Numbered from the stretch's first letter, positions 34,059 through 47,383 are shown. The stretch: 64,000 nt of DNA from Balanoglossus misakiensis (GCA_040954595.2 CM082588.2:12276001-12340000); one strand, 5' to 3'. Notes: a model not told the origin generated them from the sequence alone. A program made the numbers and translations.

Positions 34059-35495
34059 GTTTGTGTGTTTCCCCTTTCTTTTCTCAACTTATTTTCAGAC
34101 TCCGTTTTTTTTTTCAAATATTACCCAGACTCCTCTACCGAAATCTCTCACTTTTTTTTTTCAGCCAGGATTGTTCACTTTTTTTTTTGCGCATGCGCAT
34201 TTATTCCCCAGGATTTCTCACTCAATTTTTTTTTCGGCGCATGCGCATACGCTATTCTTTCAAATGCGTCCGGGGTTTTTTCAAGTTGTTAAAGACTATT
34301 ATTTATTTTTACAACTGAATGTTCGTTTTTTTAAACACGCTTGTTTTATTTTTTGGATGACAAATATACCATTTTTTACAACTTGGATCTGATGGAATAT
34401 TTTGGGTGACAAATGTGCCTATATAATTTTTCTTTTTCAAATTTTATATCGTGTTTTTTTTTCAAATTGCCCGTTTTTTGGGGGTGACAAGTGTTCCTAT
34501 GTTTTTTTTTTTTTCAAATTGCCTGTTTTTTTTGGGGTGACAAATGTTCCTATATTTTTTTTTTTTGCAAATTGCTCTGCGTTTTTTTTTTAATTGCCTG
34601 GTTCTATTTTTTTTTTTTTGCAAATTGCTCTGCGTTTTTTTTTTTAAATTGCCTGTTTTTTTGGGTGACAAATGTTCCTATTATTTTTTTTTTGCAAATT
34701 GCTCTGCGTTTTTTTTTTAAATTGCCTGGTTCTATTTTTTTTTTTTTTTTTTTTGCAAATTGCTCTGCGTTTTTTTTTTTAAATTGCCTGTTTTTTTGGG
34801 TGACAAATGTTCCTATTATTTTTTTTTGCAAATTGCTCTGCGTTTTTTTTTTTTTAAATTGCCTGTTTTTTTGGGTGACAAATGTTCCTATTATTTTTTT
34901 TTGCAAATTGCTCTGCGTTTTTTTTTTAAATTGCCTGGTTCTATTTTTTTTTTTTTTTTGCAAATTGCTCTGCGTTTTTTTTTAATTGCCTGTTTTTTTG
35001 GGTGACAAATGTTCCTATTATTTTTTTTTGCAAATGCTGTGCGTTTTTTTTTTCAAATTGCCTGTGTTTTTTTTTCGGTGGATTAAAATGTGATTATTTT
35101 TGCAACCTCAGTGCATCTGCGTTTTTTTTTAAGTGGCCCGTTAGTTTTGGGGTGACATGAGTGCGGGTTTTTTCGGTGACAAATATCTCCGTTTTTTATG
35201 GCTAACATGTTCGTGTTTTTTCTACGTTTGCCTGTGTTGTTTGTTCTGGGGGTGTGCATTTTTTTCAAGTTGTAGTCTCTCTCTCTCTCTTTTTTTTTTA
35301 CAAAGAGTTTTCTTTTTAATACTTTGTGTGTATTTTTTGTGGGGGTGAAGTGTGCGTTTTTCGTGAAAAATGTGCGCGTGTTTTTTTTGTGACAAATAAG
35401 TGATTTTTTTTGCAACTGCCTTGTGGACGTTTTTTTTTTGGTAAGCTTGGTGGGTTTTTTTTTTGACAACAGGTGAGATTTTCTTCTGTGTGTGT

Positions 35496-35529
<34 letters not shown>

Positions 35530-35671
35530 CCACGATGGATTACTTTTTACCCTCGTTATTTTTTAAACCACCAATCAGTTTTTTGTATTTTTTTACGTAT
35601 TTTTTTTGTTAAAAGACATCAATTTTCTATAAAATAATGATAAATAATTTTGAAACACTTGGCGCGCCGTA
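34059..35671 (-). repeat. Right terminal inverted repeat of the giant transposon
   Basis: This is the reverse complement of 15009-16487 with indels, mostly in homopolymer runs. It contains about seven units of gggtgacaaatgttcct / aattgcctg / caaattgctctgcg between 34400 and 35090. It ends in the block matching the left end (tcaattttctataaaataat through ggcgcgccgta). The T-rich top strand mirrors the A-rich left TIR. Phe-rich frames here are artefacts. Confidence 0.9.
34189..34247. promoter_or_regulatory. Two NRF-1-like palindromes in the right TIR
   Basis: GCGCATGCGCA (34189-34199) and GGCGCATGCGCA (34236-34247) mirror the pair in the left TIR. They lie 150-215 bp upstream of the transposase start codon, a plausible promoter position. 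They could equally be transposase-binding sites. Confidence 0.5.
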
Positions 35672-36837
35672 GCCACCCACTGAAAATCCGTGATTGGCTA
35701 GATCTCAAGTTAACGTGGTAACTGTAGCTAAATTTCCATAGGTGACCGTATACCTTCTCTACACGTACTGTTGACTGACACACACAATCCCCTAACTCTC
35801 AACACATACATACAAAGACCCAACCCACTCCACGTGTAGTCTCCATGGCCATGCCACCTAGCCCGCAGGCTACCACATCCAAAAGCATACACACACACAA
35901 TACATGTCAATTTTACATGAGGAGCGGCTCATGTTCTTTATTCTAAACTTGAATGATATATAAACTGAAAATTTACCCCGCACCAAAACCCAGAGATAAA
36001 ACCCTTTTTTCAGGATAAGGGGAAAAAACTCTGGGAAAGCGTAGGTAATTCACCAACTTTACAAAAAATTCTATTTCTAAATTCATGCCTCTTTCTGCCT
36101 CACAGAAAGAAAATGTTGGAAGTTTTACAATACCAAGCAAAATTTGGTATTGTAGGTCTAAACTAAAACTGACAAAAATTAATATTTCATCTCTGAATGA
36201 ATAAAGTGTTCTCAATAAATCATAATAGGTTTGGTGTTACACTGTTCTAAATGTAGCATTTACAATTAAAGGGCAACTACCTGTAATTTTTGGTACAGAA
36301 TTGTTAATATTGACAAATGCATTCAATTGACTTGAATACAATTGTTAACAATAACAATGCTGATTATGCATACCAGAAATCGTGGTGCATACATAGACCA
36401 AAATTACGTACTGAAAAATTTATCAAATGTAACACATAGTGGACCTTAATGTCTATAAGAATGAATCTCAAACAATGTCACGTGAACGTAAAATATTAAA
36501 TTTCATATTAAAATACAAAAAGAATAAAGTCATACTATTGAACACTGCACACAGCAGTTGAGTCTAAAGTGACTAATGTACTGGGGGCGATCCCAAACAG
36601 AAACGGGTCATATAGTCATAAATATCCCCCACCCTTATAAAGACCCCTTTCTCCTTGGGATGGCTCCTGTGATAAAATGAAACTGTGCTAGACTTGAAGA
36701 GATATACGCAGGAAACCTCATCAGTTACAGCCACTGCGAAGACTTCATTGATGATCCCCCCAAATTGGGGGGGGGGGGGGGGGGGGGAATGTAGATGAAT
36801 GTTGAAATCTTCAAAAGCAAATTGAAAGTGTTTTACT
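35672..36837. other. Non-coding flank of the giant transposon
   Basis: No gene is supported. There is a G run of about 20 bases at 36769-36787 and AT-rich sequence otherwise. Confidence 0.5.
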
Positions 36838-38480
36838 GTCAAAAAAGTGTAAATAATGTGTTGCCTGTAAGCCATGATGCATGATCTCCATGCCATTCAA
36901 TTTATTAGCGAATTTACTGATTTACTACCCTCCCCCCGAAATACAAACAAAACAAAACAATTATGAATATATGGCTTCTGCAAACACATTATTTAGCAAA
37001 TTAAAATCTTATCTGATAAAGTCACTTGAAAAGTTGAAAGACCCTCTTAAATTGAGGAAAAAGAGGAATGTTAAAATGTAAAATAACTGAAAACTGAATG
37101 TGTATAAAACTTCTTAAAAAGAAGTATATCATTGTAAATAATGTGTTGCCTGTAAGCCATGATGCATGATCTCCATGCCATTCAATTTATGAGCAAATTT
37201 ACTGATTTACTACCCTCCCCCCGAAATACAAACATAACAATTATGAATATATGGCTTCTGCAAACACATTATTTAGCAAATTAAAATCTTATCTGATAAA
37301 GTCACTTGAAAATGTGAAAGACCCTCTTAAATTAAGGAAAACAAAGAATGTTCAAATGTAAAATAACTGAAAACTAAATGTGTATAAAATAGAGAAAACT
37401 TCTTGAAAAGAAGTATATCATTGTAAATAATGTGTTGCCTGTAAGCCATGATGCATGATCTCCATGCCATTCAATTTATGAGCAAATTTACTGATTTACT
37501 ACCCTCCCCCCGAAATACAAACAAAATGGCTTCTGCAAACACATTATTTAGCAAATTAAAATCTTATCTGATAAAGTCACTTGAAAATGTGAAAGACCCT
37601 CTTAAATTAAAGGGAAAAAAGAATTTTCAAATGTAAAATAACTGAAAACTAAATGTGTATAAAATAGAGAAAACTTCTTGAAAAGAAGTATATCATTGTA
37701 AATAATGTGTTGCCTGTAAGCCATGATGCATGATCTCCATGCCATTCAATTTATGAGCAAATTTACTGATTTACTACCCTCCCCCCGAAATACAAACAAA
37801 ATGGCTTCTGCAAACACATTATTTAGCAAATTAAAATCTTATCTGATAAAGTCACTTGAAAATGTGAAAGACCCTCTCAAATTGAGGAAAAAGAGGAATG
37901 TTAAAATGTAAAATAACTGAAAACTGAATGTGTATAAAACTTCTTAAACAGAAGTATATCATTGTAAATAATGTGTTGCCTGTAAGCCACGATGCATGAT
38001 CTCCATGCCATTCAATTTTTTAGCGAATTTACTGCCCCCCCCCCAAAAAAAATACAATCAAAACAAAACAATTATGAATACATGGCTTCTGCAAACACAT
38101 TATTTATGTTCTTATAAAGGAAATTTTCATCAATAAAATCAAAGGACTGCAAACACTCAGACGATGCATAAATACTTGGCAATGTCAAGCCAAAGCAAAT
38201 TACCTCGTCTGATACAGCCATTGGAAAAAAGTTCATTAAAGACCCTCGAACATTGAGGAAAAAGGCTAAAGACGTGCGTTTAAATAACTCAAAACTGTGT
38301 ATAAAATAAAGAAAACTCCACAATGTGAAGTTTTTTTATTGTCCACAAAGTTTAAATAATGTGTTGCCTGTAAGCCATGTTGCATAGGCTCAATGCTATT
38401 CAATTTAAGAGCAAATTCACCAATATATTCCCCCCCCCCCTGCCAAAAAAAAAAACAATTATGCCTATATGGCTACTGCA
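36838..38480. repeat. Tandem repeat, unit about 265-290 bp (about six copies)
   Basis: The marker gtgttgcctgtaagcca recurs near 36857, 37143, 37432, 37707, 37973 and 38361. Units carry ctccatgccattcaattt, a C-rich run, atggcttctgcaaacacatt and acttcttgaaaagaagtat-like blocks. The last copies diverge. Confidence 0.9.
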
Positions 38481-39248
38481 AACACATTATTTATGTATTT
38501 AAAAAGAAAAAAAATCATCAAAAATCAAAGCACTATAAACCTAGTAATCACACAATGCATATACATGCAACGATGCAAATGCATTAAAAGTGTGATATAA
38601 AAATACGTAATTATGTCAAGTAAAGGCAAAATCATTAAGGTAATATTAAAGAACCTACTTGTGCACTGAGTCTGTTGATTGGGGCCGTCGTTGTGTGGGA
38701 CTCGCTAGCAATGTGGGGAAAATCTATTGATTATCGACAGACTCAGTGGGCAAGACGTGACCATAAAATAGATATACCAACATATCAAACTGTTGAATAC
38801 TACGCAAAAAAAAAAACAACTAATGAAATGATCCCAGGAAACTACACTGGACTTGAAGGATCTATTGCAAGTTTTAGTGGACTTGAAGTATTTATTGAAA
38901 TATTTTTCTCATCATGAAATTAAGTTAGTCATGCTAAACTATGGTATTATAAAAACATATTGCAATTGAAACCTTCTCATCTGTTATAGCCATTGGAAAA
39001 ATTCATTAAAGACATACCCTAAAAAATAGGAAAAAGAACACAGACAGATAATAAAATCCTAAAAATTTAAAAATGCACACACATACATACCGTATTCTTT
39101 ATTTATAATATGGGAAAGTACAACGGAGCAAGCGACAGACGCGCGCGCGCGCGCAAAAACATAAATTGCTTGAAGACGGACTGCAATCTTGGGATTCTTG
39201 GGATCTTGTAGAGAACCAGCTTCATCAGATGACCAAAAACATCCTAGG
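38481..39248. other. Non-coding DNA between two satellites
   Basis: No gene or clear repeat is seen apart from a short GC microsatellite (gcgcgcgcgcgc) at about 39141. Confidence 0.5.
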
Positions 39249-40275
39249 TGCGGAAAGAACACAACCACGGCAAACACAGAGTCCAGAATGTGACGAGAGA
39301 GTAGTCACAGACACCCAAAAATGTGGACAATTCGAATAAGAATTCGAAAACACAACCACGGCAAACACAGAGGCCAGAATGTGACGAGAGAGTAGTCACA
39401 GACACCAAAAATGTTGACAATTCGAATATGAATTCGAAAACACAACCACGGCAAACACAGAGGCCAAAATGTGATGAGATGTAGTCACAGACACCCAAAA
39501 ATGTTGACAATTCGAATAAGAATTCGAAAACACAACCACGGCTAACACAGAGGCCAAAATGTTACGAGATGTAGTCACAGACACCCAAAAATGTTGACAA
39601 TTCGAATATGAATTCGAAAACACAACCACGGCAAACACAGAGGCCAAAATGTGACGAGAGAGTAGTCACAGACACCCAAAAATGTTGACAATTCGAATAT
39701 GAATTCGAAAACACAACCACGGCAAATACAGAGGCCAAAATGTGACGAGAGAGTAGTCACAGACACCCAAAAATGTTGACAATTCGAATAAGAATTCGAA
39801 AACACAACCACGGCCAACACAGAGGCCAGAATGTGACGAGAGAGTGGTCACAGACACCCAAAAATGTTGACAATTCGAATAAAAATTCGAAAACACAACC
39901 ACGGCAAACACAGAGGCCAGAATGTGACAAAAGAGTAGTCACAGACACCCAAAAATGTCAACAATTCGAATAAGAATTCGAAAAAACAACCACGGCAAAC
40001 ACAGAGGCCAGAATGTGACGAGAGAGTAGTCACAGAAACCCAAAAATGTTGACAATTCGAATATGAATTCGAAAACACAACCACGGCAAACACAGAGGCC
40101 AGAATGTGATGAAAGAGTAGTCACAGACACCCAAAAATGTCGACAATTCGAATACGAATTCGAAAACACAACTACAGCAAACACAGAGGCCAGAATGTGA
40201 TGAGAGAGTAGTCACAGACACCCAAAAATGTCGACAATTCGAATAGGAATTTGAAAACACAACACAGAGAGTACT
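39249..40275. repeat. 91-bp satellite, about 11-12 copies
   Basis: The unit contains cacaaccacggcaaacacag, aggccagaatgtgacgagag, agtagtcacagacaccc and the near-palindrome attcgaataagaattcgaa. Copies are 90-95% alike by eye. Because 91 is not a multiple of 3, reverse-strand frames pass through all phases without stops; they are artefacts of the repeat. Confidence 0.95.
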
Positions 40276-40299
40276 CCGAGACATCCAACAATTTTGAAA

Positions 40300-40610
40300 A
40301 TATTCATACATGCATACATACATACATACATACAGACAGACAGACATACATACATACAGACAGACAGACATACATACAAGACAGATAGACAGACATACAT
40401 ACATACATATATATATATACAATACATACATACATACATACATGCATACACACACACACACACGGGTACATGCAAACATACAACGACACAAATAAATATA
40501 TAAATAAATGAATGAATGAACGAGTGAATGAATAAATGTATGTATGTATGTATGTATGCATGTATGTATGTATGTATGTATGAATGAATGGATGGATGGA
40601 TGAATGAATG
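40300..40610. repeat. Compound microsatellites (ATAC, GACA, TA, CA, GAAT, TATG)
   Basis: Runs of catacatacata, agacagaca, tatatata, acacacac, gaatgaatga and gtatgtatg follow one another. This may be an extension of slippage from the satellite edge. Confidence 0.9.
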
Positions 40611-42089
40611 TTCAATACTACAATCATGCCTATATCCAGTGCATTCTGGAAAAATGACTGTCCAAGTTTATAGAGAGAGAGAGAGAGAGCCAGTCAAACA
40701 ATTTTCAATGTTGGTCAACTGTTCATTGTCATATTTGCTTTCTGTATCAATACAGGACTAATGCTGTAAACCCTTTGTATTCTGTTTACCATTCGGCTTT
40801 AATATCTTAACTTGACTTTTTCTTTATATGTGGGTGCAATTATGCTACAAAGCTAAACAGTAAACACCTGAAGGATGCTGTACCCTGTGCAATTAACGTA
40901 AATTTACACTAAGTGCTTGCTACATGCAATGCTTATTGTGCCTATAGGATTCAACAACCTTCAGGTTATGCTGAATAAATCATGGTGATAATTTAGCAGT
41001 GTTGGCAAACTGAAGTGTACAATTTAGTTTTAACCTACTTAAACCCTCTCTCTCTCTCTGACACAATGACAAAAAATGCTATCAGAATAATACATTTGTA
41101 ATACAGATCATATAAATGAGGAAGGGATTGATCAATGTTCAATTTCGTCCTGTGGGAGAAGTTCTATTCTTGGAATGACGATGGAATCAAAGTCAGTAAA
41201 ATAAAGTCATCCTGTCCTTGGAAGGAAACTTCTCTGCATCCGATTCACTGGGGCTTCTGCATTCATACATGTATCCTCTTATTGCCTATGCACAGAAAGA
41301 CGACATAACACTCACCTTGTATTGATTGATTGATTACAGCAAATAAGAGACATTCAACATTCACACAGAAACGAAAATATGCTCCTGTCAAACACTGAAC
41401 ATGGGTAAAAAAGGGGCCCAGGATGTGACAACATCTGATCAGGTCACTTCTTGATCACTATGTAATATGGTGGTAGAACACACTTGGGCCCCACTTTTGT
41501 ATTTTTGTCTGGCGTGACACTCCCTTAAAACTCTACCAAATGAAGATAAGCCCGCGTCAAAAGAGTGAATTGAAGTCCGCGAAACTACAAGTTAAAGAAT
41601 CTGATGTTTTTCATCAGGCAATGAACTGGTTGAATGCATATTGGAAGAGAAAGCAATAGGATGAATTGGACATCAGTTACAGTATTCCGAGTATGCCGTT
41701 GACTCCTCTCTCTGTACAGTGATTATGAATAAGTGGAAAGACCAGCTCTGGGCATAAATGCTATAAAATCAGACCCAGTTCATCATGCATTGCTGGATGA
41801 ATATTTATCCCGACTGGAGCACACAGTATATACCGACCATGTGCACTTCCAGTGTTTTTATATAATATGGATGTGTATAGGAGCATTTAAGGGGGTGGGG
41901 TGGGGGGGTTTGCTATCAAGTAGGGGGGGGGCTTGCTATCAAGTAAAATGAAGGAATGCATCGACTTTTATTATCAGTGGCCCGTAAGGTTAATGCTATG
42001 TTACCTTTGAAGTGCTTGGCGGCTATACCGGTACAAGCATGCACAGATTTATGTTGATAGACGTTACTCATCACAGGGACCAGTGACTG
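40611..42089. other. Non-coding DNA, no supported gene
   Basis: Short GAGA and CTCT runs (40670, 41048) and a G-rich stretch with two near copies (gggggtttgctatcaagta / gggggcttgctatcaagta, 41900-41945). No domain-bearing frame. Confidence 0.5.
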
Positions 42090-43030
42090 TTATCTGCAAA
42101 AATGAAAAATATGCCAATAAGTATTTCTGTGTCAAACAGCACGGCAAAATGTATCTATGGACAGAGATGATCTCCTGTCTTCATGAACAATACAATACGT
42201 TGTACAGGGGCCTCCAAATGAGAAATTAAATTCTATGCTGTCATCCATGGCGTCTAGGAAATCTTTAAGAGAATAAGAATTATCTTATGTTACCCTCAGA
42301 CACCACTTGGCTGCAATACAGGCATGTACACACATCCAGTTAGACAGATCAATGTTGATCACCAGAGAGAAACCATTATCTGCAAAAATGGAAAATATGA
42401 CAAAGTATTTTAGTGTAAAAAAACATGACAGTAAAATGTGTGGACAGATGATCTCCTGGATGGACAATACAATAAGTCACACACTGACCTCCAAAATGAG
42501 CAATTAAATTATATACATTCATCTATGGGGTCTAGGAAATCTTTAGGAGAAAAATAATTATCTTATATGTTACCCTCAGACACCAATTGGCTGCAATACA
42601 GGCATGTACACACATCCAGTTCAACAGATCAATGTTGATCACCAGAGAGAAACTATTATCTACAAAAATGGAAAATATGACAAAGTATTTTAGTGTCAAA
42701 AAATAAGGCAGTAAAGTGTAAGGATAATCTCCTGGATGGACAATACAATAAGTCACACACTGCCCTCCAAAATGAGCAATTCAATTCTATGCTATCATCT
42801 ATGGGGTAAAGGAAATCTTAGAAGAACAATAATTATCTTATGTTACCCTTGCAAACTACTGTACTGCTTTACAGGCTTGAATATACATCTAGTTTGGCAG
42901 ATTTTGATCAACAGCTAGATACCCCTTTCTGCAAAAAATGGAAAATATGCCAATAAGTATTTCTGTGTCAAACAACATAATGGTAAAATATATCTATGGA
43001 CAGAGATGATCTCCTGTCTTCATGAATGTA
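42090..43030. repeat. Tandem repeat of about 280 bp (four diverged copies)
   Basis: The block aaaatggaaaatatg (or a variant) followed by caataagtatttctgtgtc or caaagtattttagtgt recurs near 42098, 42386, 42666 and 42936. It comes with gatctcctg and ggaaatctt blocks. Confidence 0.75.
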
Positions 43031-43065
43031 ATGTACTTCAATGGCTGGTTACTGAAATTTAATTT

Positions 43066-44600
43066 GCATACTCACACCACAGGAATAATGTTACCTGGTT
43101 ACCAACTTGGCATCTGGACAGGAGGATATTGGGCATTATGGAAATCTGAAACTAATGAGAAAAAATTGTGTAAATATACAATTATAGCTGACTGCTATGA
43201 ACTTCAACTTGGCTCCAATCCATAATTATTTCTCGTTGGGTGCTCAGTTGTTTCTGGTTCAAAGGCGACTAGTGCAAAGTGTCCAGGAAAACACAAGAGA
43301 CACGGAGATGTCACATGACTGCAAGCCATGAGCCATTATTTTGCATACTCACACCATAGGAATCATGTTACCTGGTTACCAACTTGGCATCTGGACAGGA
43401 GTATATTAGGCATCATGGAAATCTGAAACTAATGAGAAAAAATTGTGTAAATAGACAATTATAACTGACTGCTATGAACTTCAACTTGGCTCCAATCCAT
43501 AATTATTTCTCGTTGGGTGCTCAGTTGTTTCTGGTTCAAAGGCGACTAGTGCAAAGTGTCCAGGAAAACACATGAGACACGGAGATGTCACATGACTGCA
43601 AGCCATGAGCCATTTATTTGCATACTCACACCATAGGAATCATGTTACCTGGTTACCAACTTGGCATCTGGACAGGAGGATATTGGGCATCATGGTAATC
43701 TGAAACTAATGAGAAAATTTGTGTAAATAGACAATTATAACTGACTGCTATGAACTTCAACTTGGCTCCAATCTATAATTATTTCTCGTTGGGTGCTCAG
43801 TCGTTTCTAGTTTCAAGGCGACTAGGGCAAAGTGTCAAGGAAATCACAAGAGACACTAAGATGTCACATGACTGCAAGCCATGTACCATTAATTTGCATA
43901 TACTCACACCATAGGAATCATGTTACCTGGTTACCAACTTGGCATCTGGACAGGAGGATATTGGGCATCATGGAAATCTGAAACTAATGAGAAAAATTGT
44001 GTAAATAGACAATTAAAACTGACTGCTATGAACTTCAACTTGGCTCCAATTCATAATTATTTCTCGTTGGTTGCTCAGTTGTTTCTGGTTTCAAGGCGAC
44101 TAGGGCAAAGTGTCCAGGAAATCACATGAGACACGGAGATGTCACATGACTGCAAGCCATGAGCCATTATTTTGCATACTCACACCACAGGAATCATGTT
44201 ACCTGGTTACCAACTTGGCATCTGGACAGGAGGATATTGGGCATCATGGAAATCTGAAACTAATGAGAAAAAAATGTGTAAATAGACAATTTAAACTGAC
44301 TGCTATGAACTTCAACTTTTCTCCAATTCATAATTATTTCTCGTTGGGTGCTCAGTTGTTTCTGGTTTCAAGGTGACTAGGGCAAAGTGTCCAGGAAATC
44401 ACAAGAGACACGGAGATGTCACATGACTGCAAGCCATGAGCCATTAATTTGCATACTCACACCATAGGAATCATGTTACCTGGTTACCAACTTGGCATCT
44501 GGACAGGAGGATATTGGGCATCATGGAAATCTGAAACTAATGAGAAAAAATGTGTAAATAGACAATTATAACTAACTGCTATGAACTCCAACTTGGCTGC
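43066..44600. repeat. 277-bp satellite (about six copies)
   Basis: The marker atgttacctggttaccaac recurs at about 43088, 43366, 43642, 43919, 44196 and 44473, a steady 277-bp period. The copies are nearly identical. Short frames in it are repeat artefacts. Confidence 0.95.
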
Positions 44601-45879
44601 TAACAATCCCCAACACCTGCAACAAATAATAAATAGTAAATATTAATTTATTATCATAGACTGGTTGAGTTTAATGTTACCTATGGTACACTTACATTGT
44701 ATTTTCCCTTTTAATCTGGTGGGTAGTTAGCTATCTGATGTACATTAACCATTGTAAAACTCTAGGATCTGATAAACTTATTTATTTATCCAATAGACTT
44801 ACAAAATGTGAAAATATTTCTATTTCTATGGGAGAAACATGGACCGGTACTCAGTCAACTAATAATTATGGGGGAATAAAATTTCAACAAATTTAAAATT
44901 ATTCCTGTAATTATCACCTGTCTATATTATGTACATTGTAATTGCTAAACTATACCATTCACTGGGTTTAGCTCCTTACTGGAAAATTGCCATTACAATT
45001 TATGCCCAGTTGTGGGTTTAAGAAAAATACACAGTGATAAAAACTGCAAAATTATTAATGGAGTTTTCAAAAGTTATTCCCTAAAATCATCAGACATAAG
45101 TACTAAATTATCACTTAAAGCTAAGCCTACTAATCAATACAAATTCAGCAGAATATTTAAGCTCCACAGCTGAGGGTTAATGAGAAAACAACACATTTCT
45201 TATTTATCATTATCATCATCATCATCATCATAATCATCATCATCATCACCATCATTGCCATCATCATCACCATCATCATCACCATCACAACCGTCATCAA
45301 CATCAGTACAACCATCAATGCCATCACCATAACAACTAGCAATAATAATTAACATCAAAACTGCCAACACCATCACCAACATTAACAGGAATAAAATCAA
45401 AATGTTGAATGACCCATGAAAATCAGAAACTGTCAACCAACAGCATTCTACAAAGTCACTAGTTTATTAATCTAGCTGAGGTAATTGTATTATACTCTAA
45501 AATATTATAGGTTTATTATTATCAGTTTGTAAATTTTTAAGTCTAAGAATATTATAATATTAAAATTTCAAATGGCAATTTTTTATACGCATAGCTGACA
45601 TTATACACCAGTAATTCTGAATGTTCATTTACTAAATTATTGCAATTTCCAAAACAGCCATGTTATGTAAATTATTTTCCAATTTTCAAACGAGTGCTAA
45701 CTTCACTGATGAAAAGGGGGAATTTAGACAAAGAGCTGTTGGTGAAACTGACTGGATGGTATTAAAACACAATTAAATACAGATCTGGAACATAAATGTT
45801 ATACAATGCAATGTTAAATCATATTATTTAATCTGGAAAGAAATCATGCATTTGCGACAAATCAATTGTGATCACAATT
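44601..45879. other. Non-coding AT-rich spacer with an ATC microsatellite
   Basis: The ATC/ATT-rich microsatellite is at about 45200-45330. The rest is AT-rich and without a supported gene. Confidence 0.6.
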
Positions 45880-46287
45880 ACCGGTTCAATGCAAACACTG
45901 TCTGGAAGTTTTCATATCAAGCTACAGTACCTGAAACAAAAATTTGTAATCACTGACACCCCCATCATTATGAATCGCTGACACCCCCACCCCCATCATT
46001 ATGAACACCTTGGTTCACACAGGTTATTTGTTTACGATTGTGAAACACTGTTCACTTAAGAACACAAGCATAGTCAACTTATTAACGATAAAACACATTA
46101 TGGTGCAGCATTTTAATACTGCAGATTAGTTGAAGGTTTTCATATCAAGCTACAGTACCTGAAACAAAAAATAGTAATCACTGACACCCTCCACCCCTGA
46201 CAACCCCCACCCCCGATCATTACCAATTAGAACACCATGGATTCACACAGGTTGTTTGTTTACGATTGTGAAACACTGTTCACTTAA

Positions 46288-47383
46288 AGGCGGAACTCCC
46301 GTATAAAAGCGCGAGAGCACGCGAGAGTTGGCATAATGGTGGGAGATTCAAACTCACTAACAACAGAACGGACGTTGTCCATAAAAGACAGTAAATTTAG
46401 GTCTACCGATGATTTTTTTGTCTCTAAATTAAGAAAGGAGTGCATGAGTTTATTCAGCACAACATCCGCGGTTTCTGGTGCAATACAATTTGAAAATACT
46501 TTCGAAAACCGAAGATGAAATCAGTTTGTCCCCAAGATATGACCGGTATATCGGTACGATGTTCAGTTTGAATCTGCGTGATTGACATATTATGCAAATC
46601 AAAATTGGGCACCATTGATACATTTTGGCGTTGATTGCAAAGTGTGCGTGACCTGAAAATGGGGATATGATCATACCAAATTTATCACACATGAACATGC
46701 ACACATCCATAAAATCGGTAGTTCTCTTCTTGGAAATTGTGTTGGTCCTGAAAAGGACCGTTTGTATTTGTGCACCAACCGTACAAAGTGAAGAGGGGAA
46801 AGCCTCATCAGTGCCATATTCATGCCCAACGTAAGAAACACCGGGTAAATTCGGGTAGAGACCACGGACTAGCCAAGACTGCCTATGTGTGGTAACACAT
46901 GGCGAACAAAAACAAAATTCACAGGAGTTGACCGAATCTCCGGAAGCCGATGTGCTCATGGACACGGTGTTTACTTCGACGGCTGCTGCATCCGATAGAC
47001 CGGCAGTGTCCCCCGCATCAAACTCGCCGGTAGCCGATACCACGCACGGTACTAACCCCCGCGGTCGCAGCAGGTGAACTTATGTGCCCCCGCCGGTCGA
47101 TGACCGAAAGCTCGGCAGAGAAAATTGCCAGTCTCTCTCCTGCTCTTCAGTGACCGCTATCTTGATAATTCGTGTCGACATGATAGATTCAGCTGACAAC
47201 ACGTTCCGCGGGTACGTAAGAACTAGCTGGATCGCGTGGGTATAGAAATGTGTTTGCTTTTGGCGGGCGCGGGATGCCCATTTGAGGTCAATTGTTGTAA
47301 CAATATATAGTGGCGTCAGAGCTTTAGCCACGCCCACATTTTATTGATTTTTGCTCGGTAGGGCCCTACCGAGCGTTCCGCCT
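46288..47383. mobile_element. TTAA-type DNA element inserted in the 230-bp satellite
   Basis: The ends AGGCGGAAC...GTTCCGCCT are inverted and flanked by TTAA at 46284-46287 and 47384-47387. The interrupted satellite (cacTTAATTAACAC) shows exactly where it went in. It is GC-richer than its surroundings, has a TATAAAAG at 46302 before an ATG at 46336, and carries a 22-bp palindrome GCTCGGTAGGG/CCCTACCGAGC at 47353-47374. TTAA targets fit piggyBac or Kolobok; the AGG terminus favours Kolobok-like. Confidence 0.85.
46450..47043 (-). pseudogene. Remnant of a small transposon-associated protein with an internal deletion
   Basis: The reverse-strand frame reads CEFCFCSPCVTTHRQSWL directly followed by VRGLYPNLPGVSYVGHEYG. 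These two blocks resemble the two ends of a short protein family found near animal DNA transposons (C-x-C..PCVT..-QSWL ... VR-LYPNP.G..Y.GH), which normally has about 60-70 residues between them. The middle therefore looks deleted. The rest of the frame (to 46450) has no clear homology. The first amino acids (GEFDAGDTAGLSDAAAVEV) are low in information. Confidence 0.4.

Larger units (their letters stand above)
15009..35671. mobile_element. Giant (~20.7 kb) DNA transposon carrying a USP-AAA+ gene and an integrase-type transposase
   Basis: The sequence from 15009 (TACGGCGCGCCAAGTG...) recurs as its reverse complement ending at 35671. The match runs with indels inward to about 16487 and 34059. 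Between the repeats lie the transposase gene, whose start codon is about 26 bp from the right repeat, and the USP-AAA+ gene, which starts within 1 kb of the left repeat. The flanks are GCCGCCC (15002-15008) and GCCACCC (35672-35678). They could be a 7-bp target duplication with one change, though this is weak. Two convergent genes, one fed from each TIR, make a coherent mobile unit. The alternative is that the USP-AAA gene is a captured host gene. The element is invaded by MITEs at 26430, 28712, 28843, 30704 and 32899. The transposase has one nonsense codon, so this copy may be inactive. Confidence 0.85.

Noticed and set aside
39244-40491. Series of ~80-codon reverse-strand frames with repeated Cys/Phe pattern
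   Set aside because: A 91-bp satellite without stops in any phase explains them; no start or splice context.
43066-44600. CRISPR-like regular repeat array
   Set aside because: Whole 277-bp units repeat with no distinct short repeats and unique spacers; this is a eukaryotic satellite.
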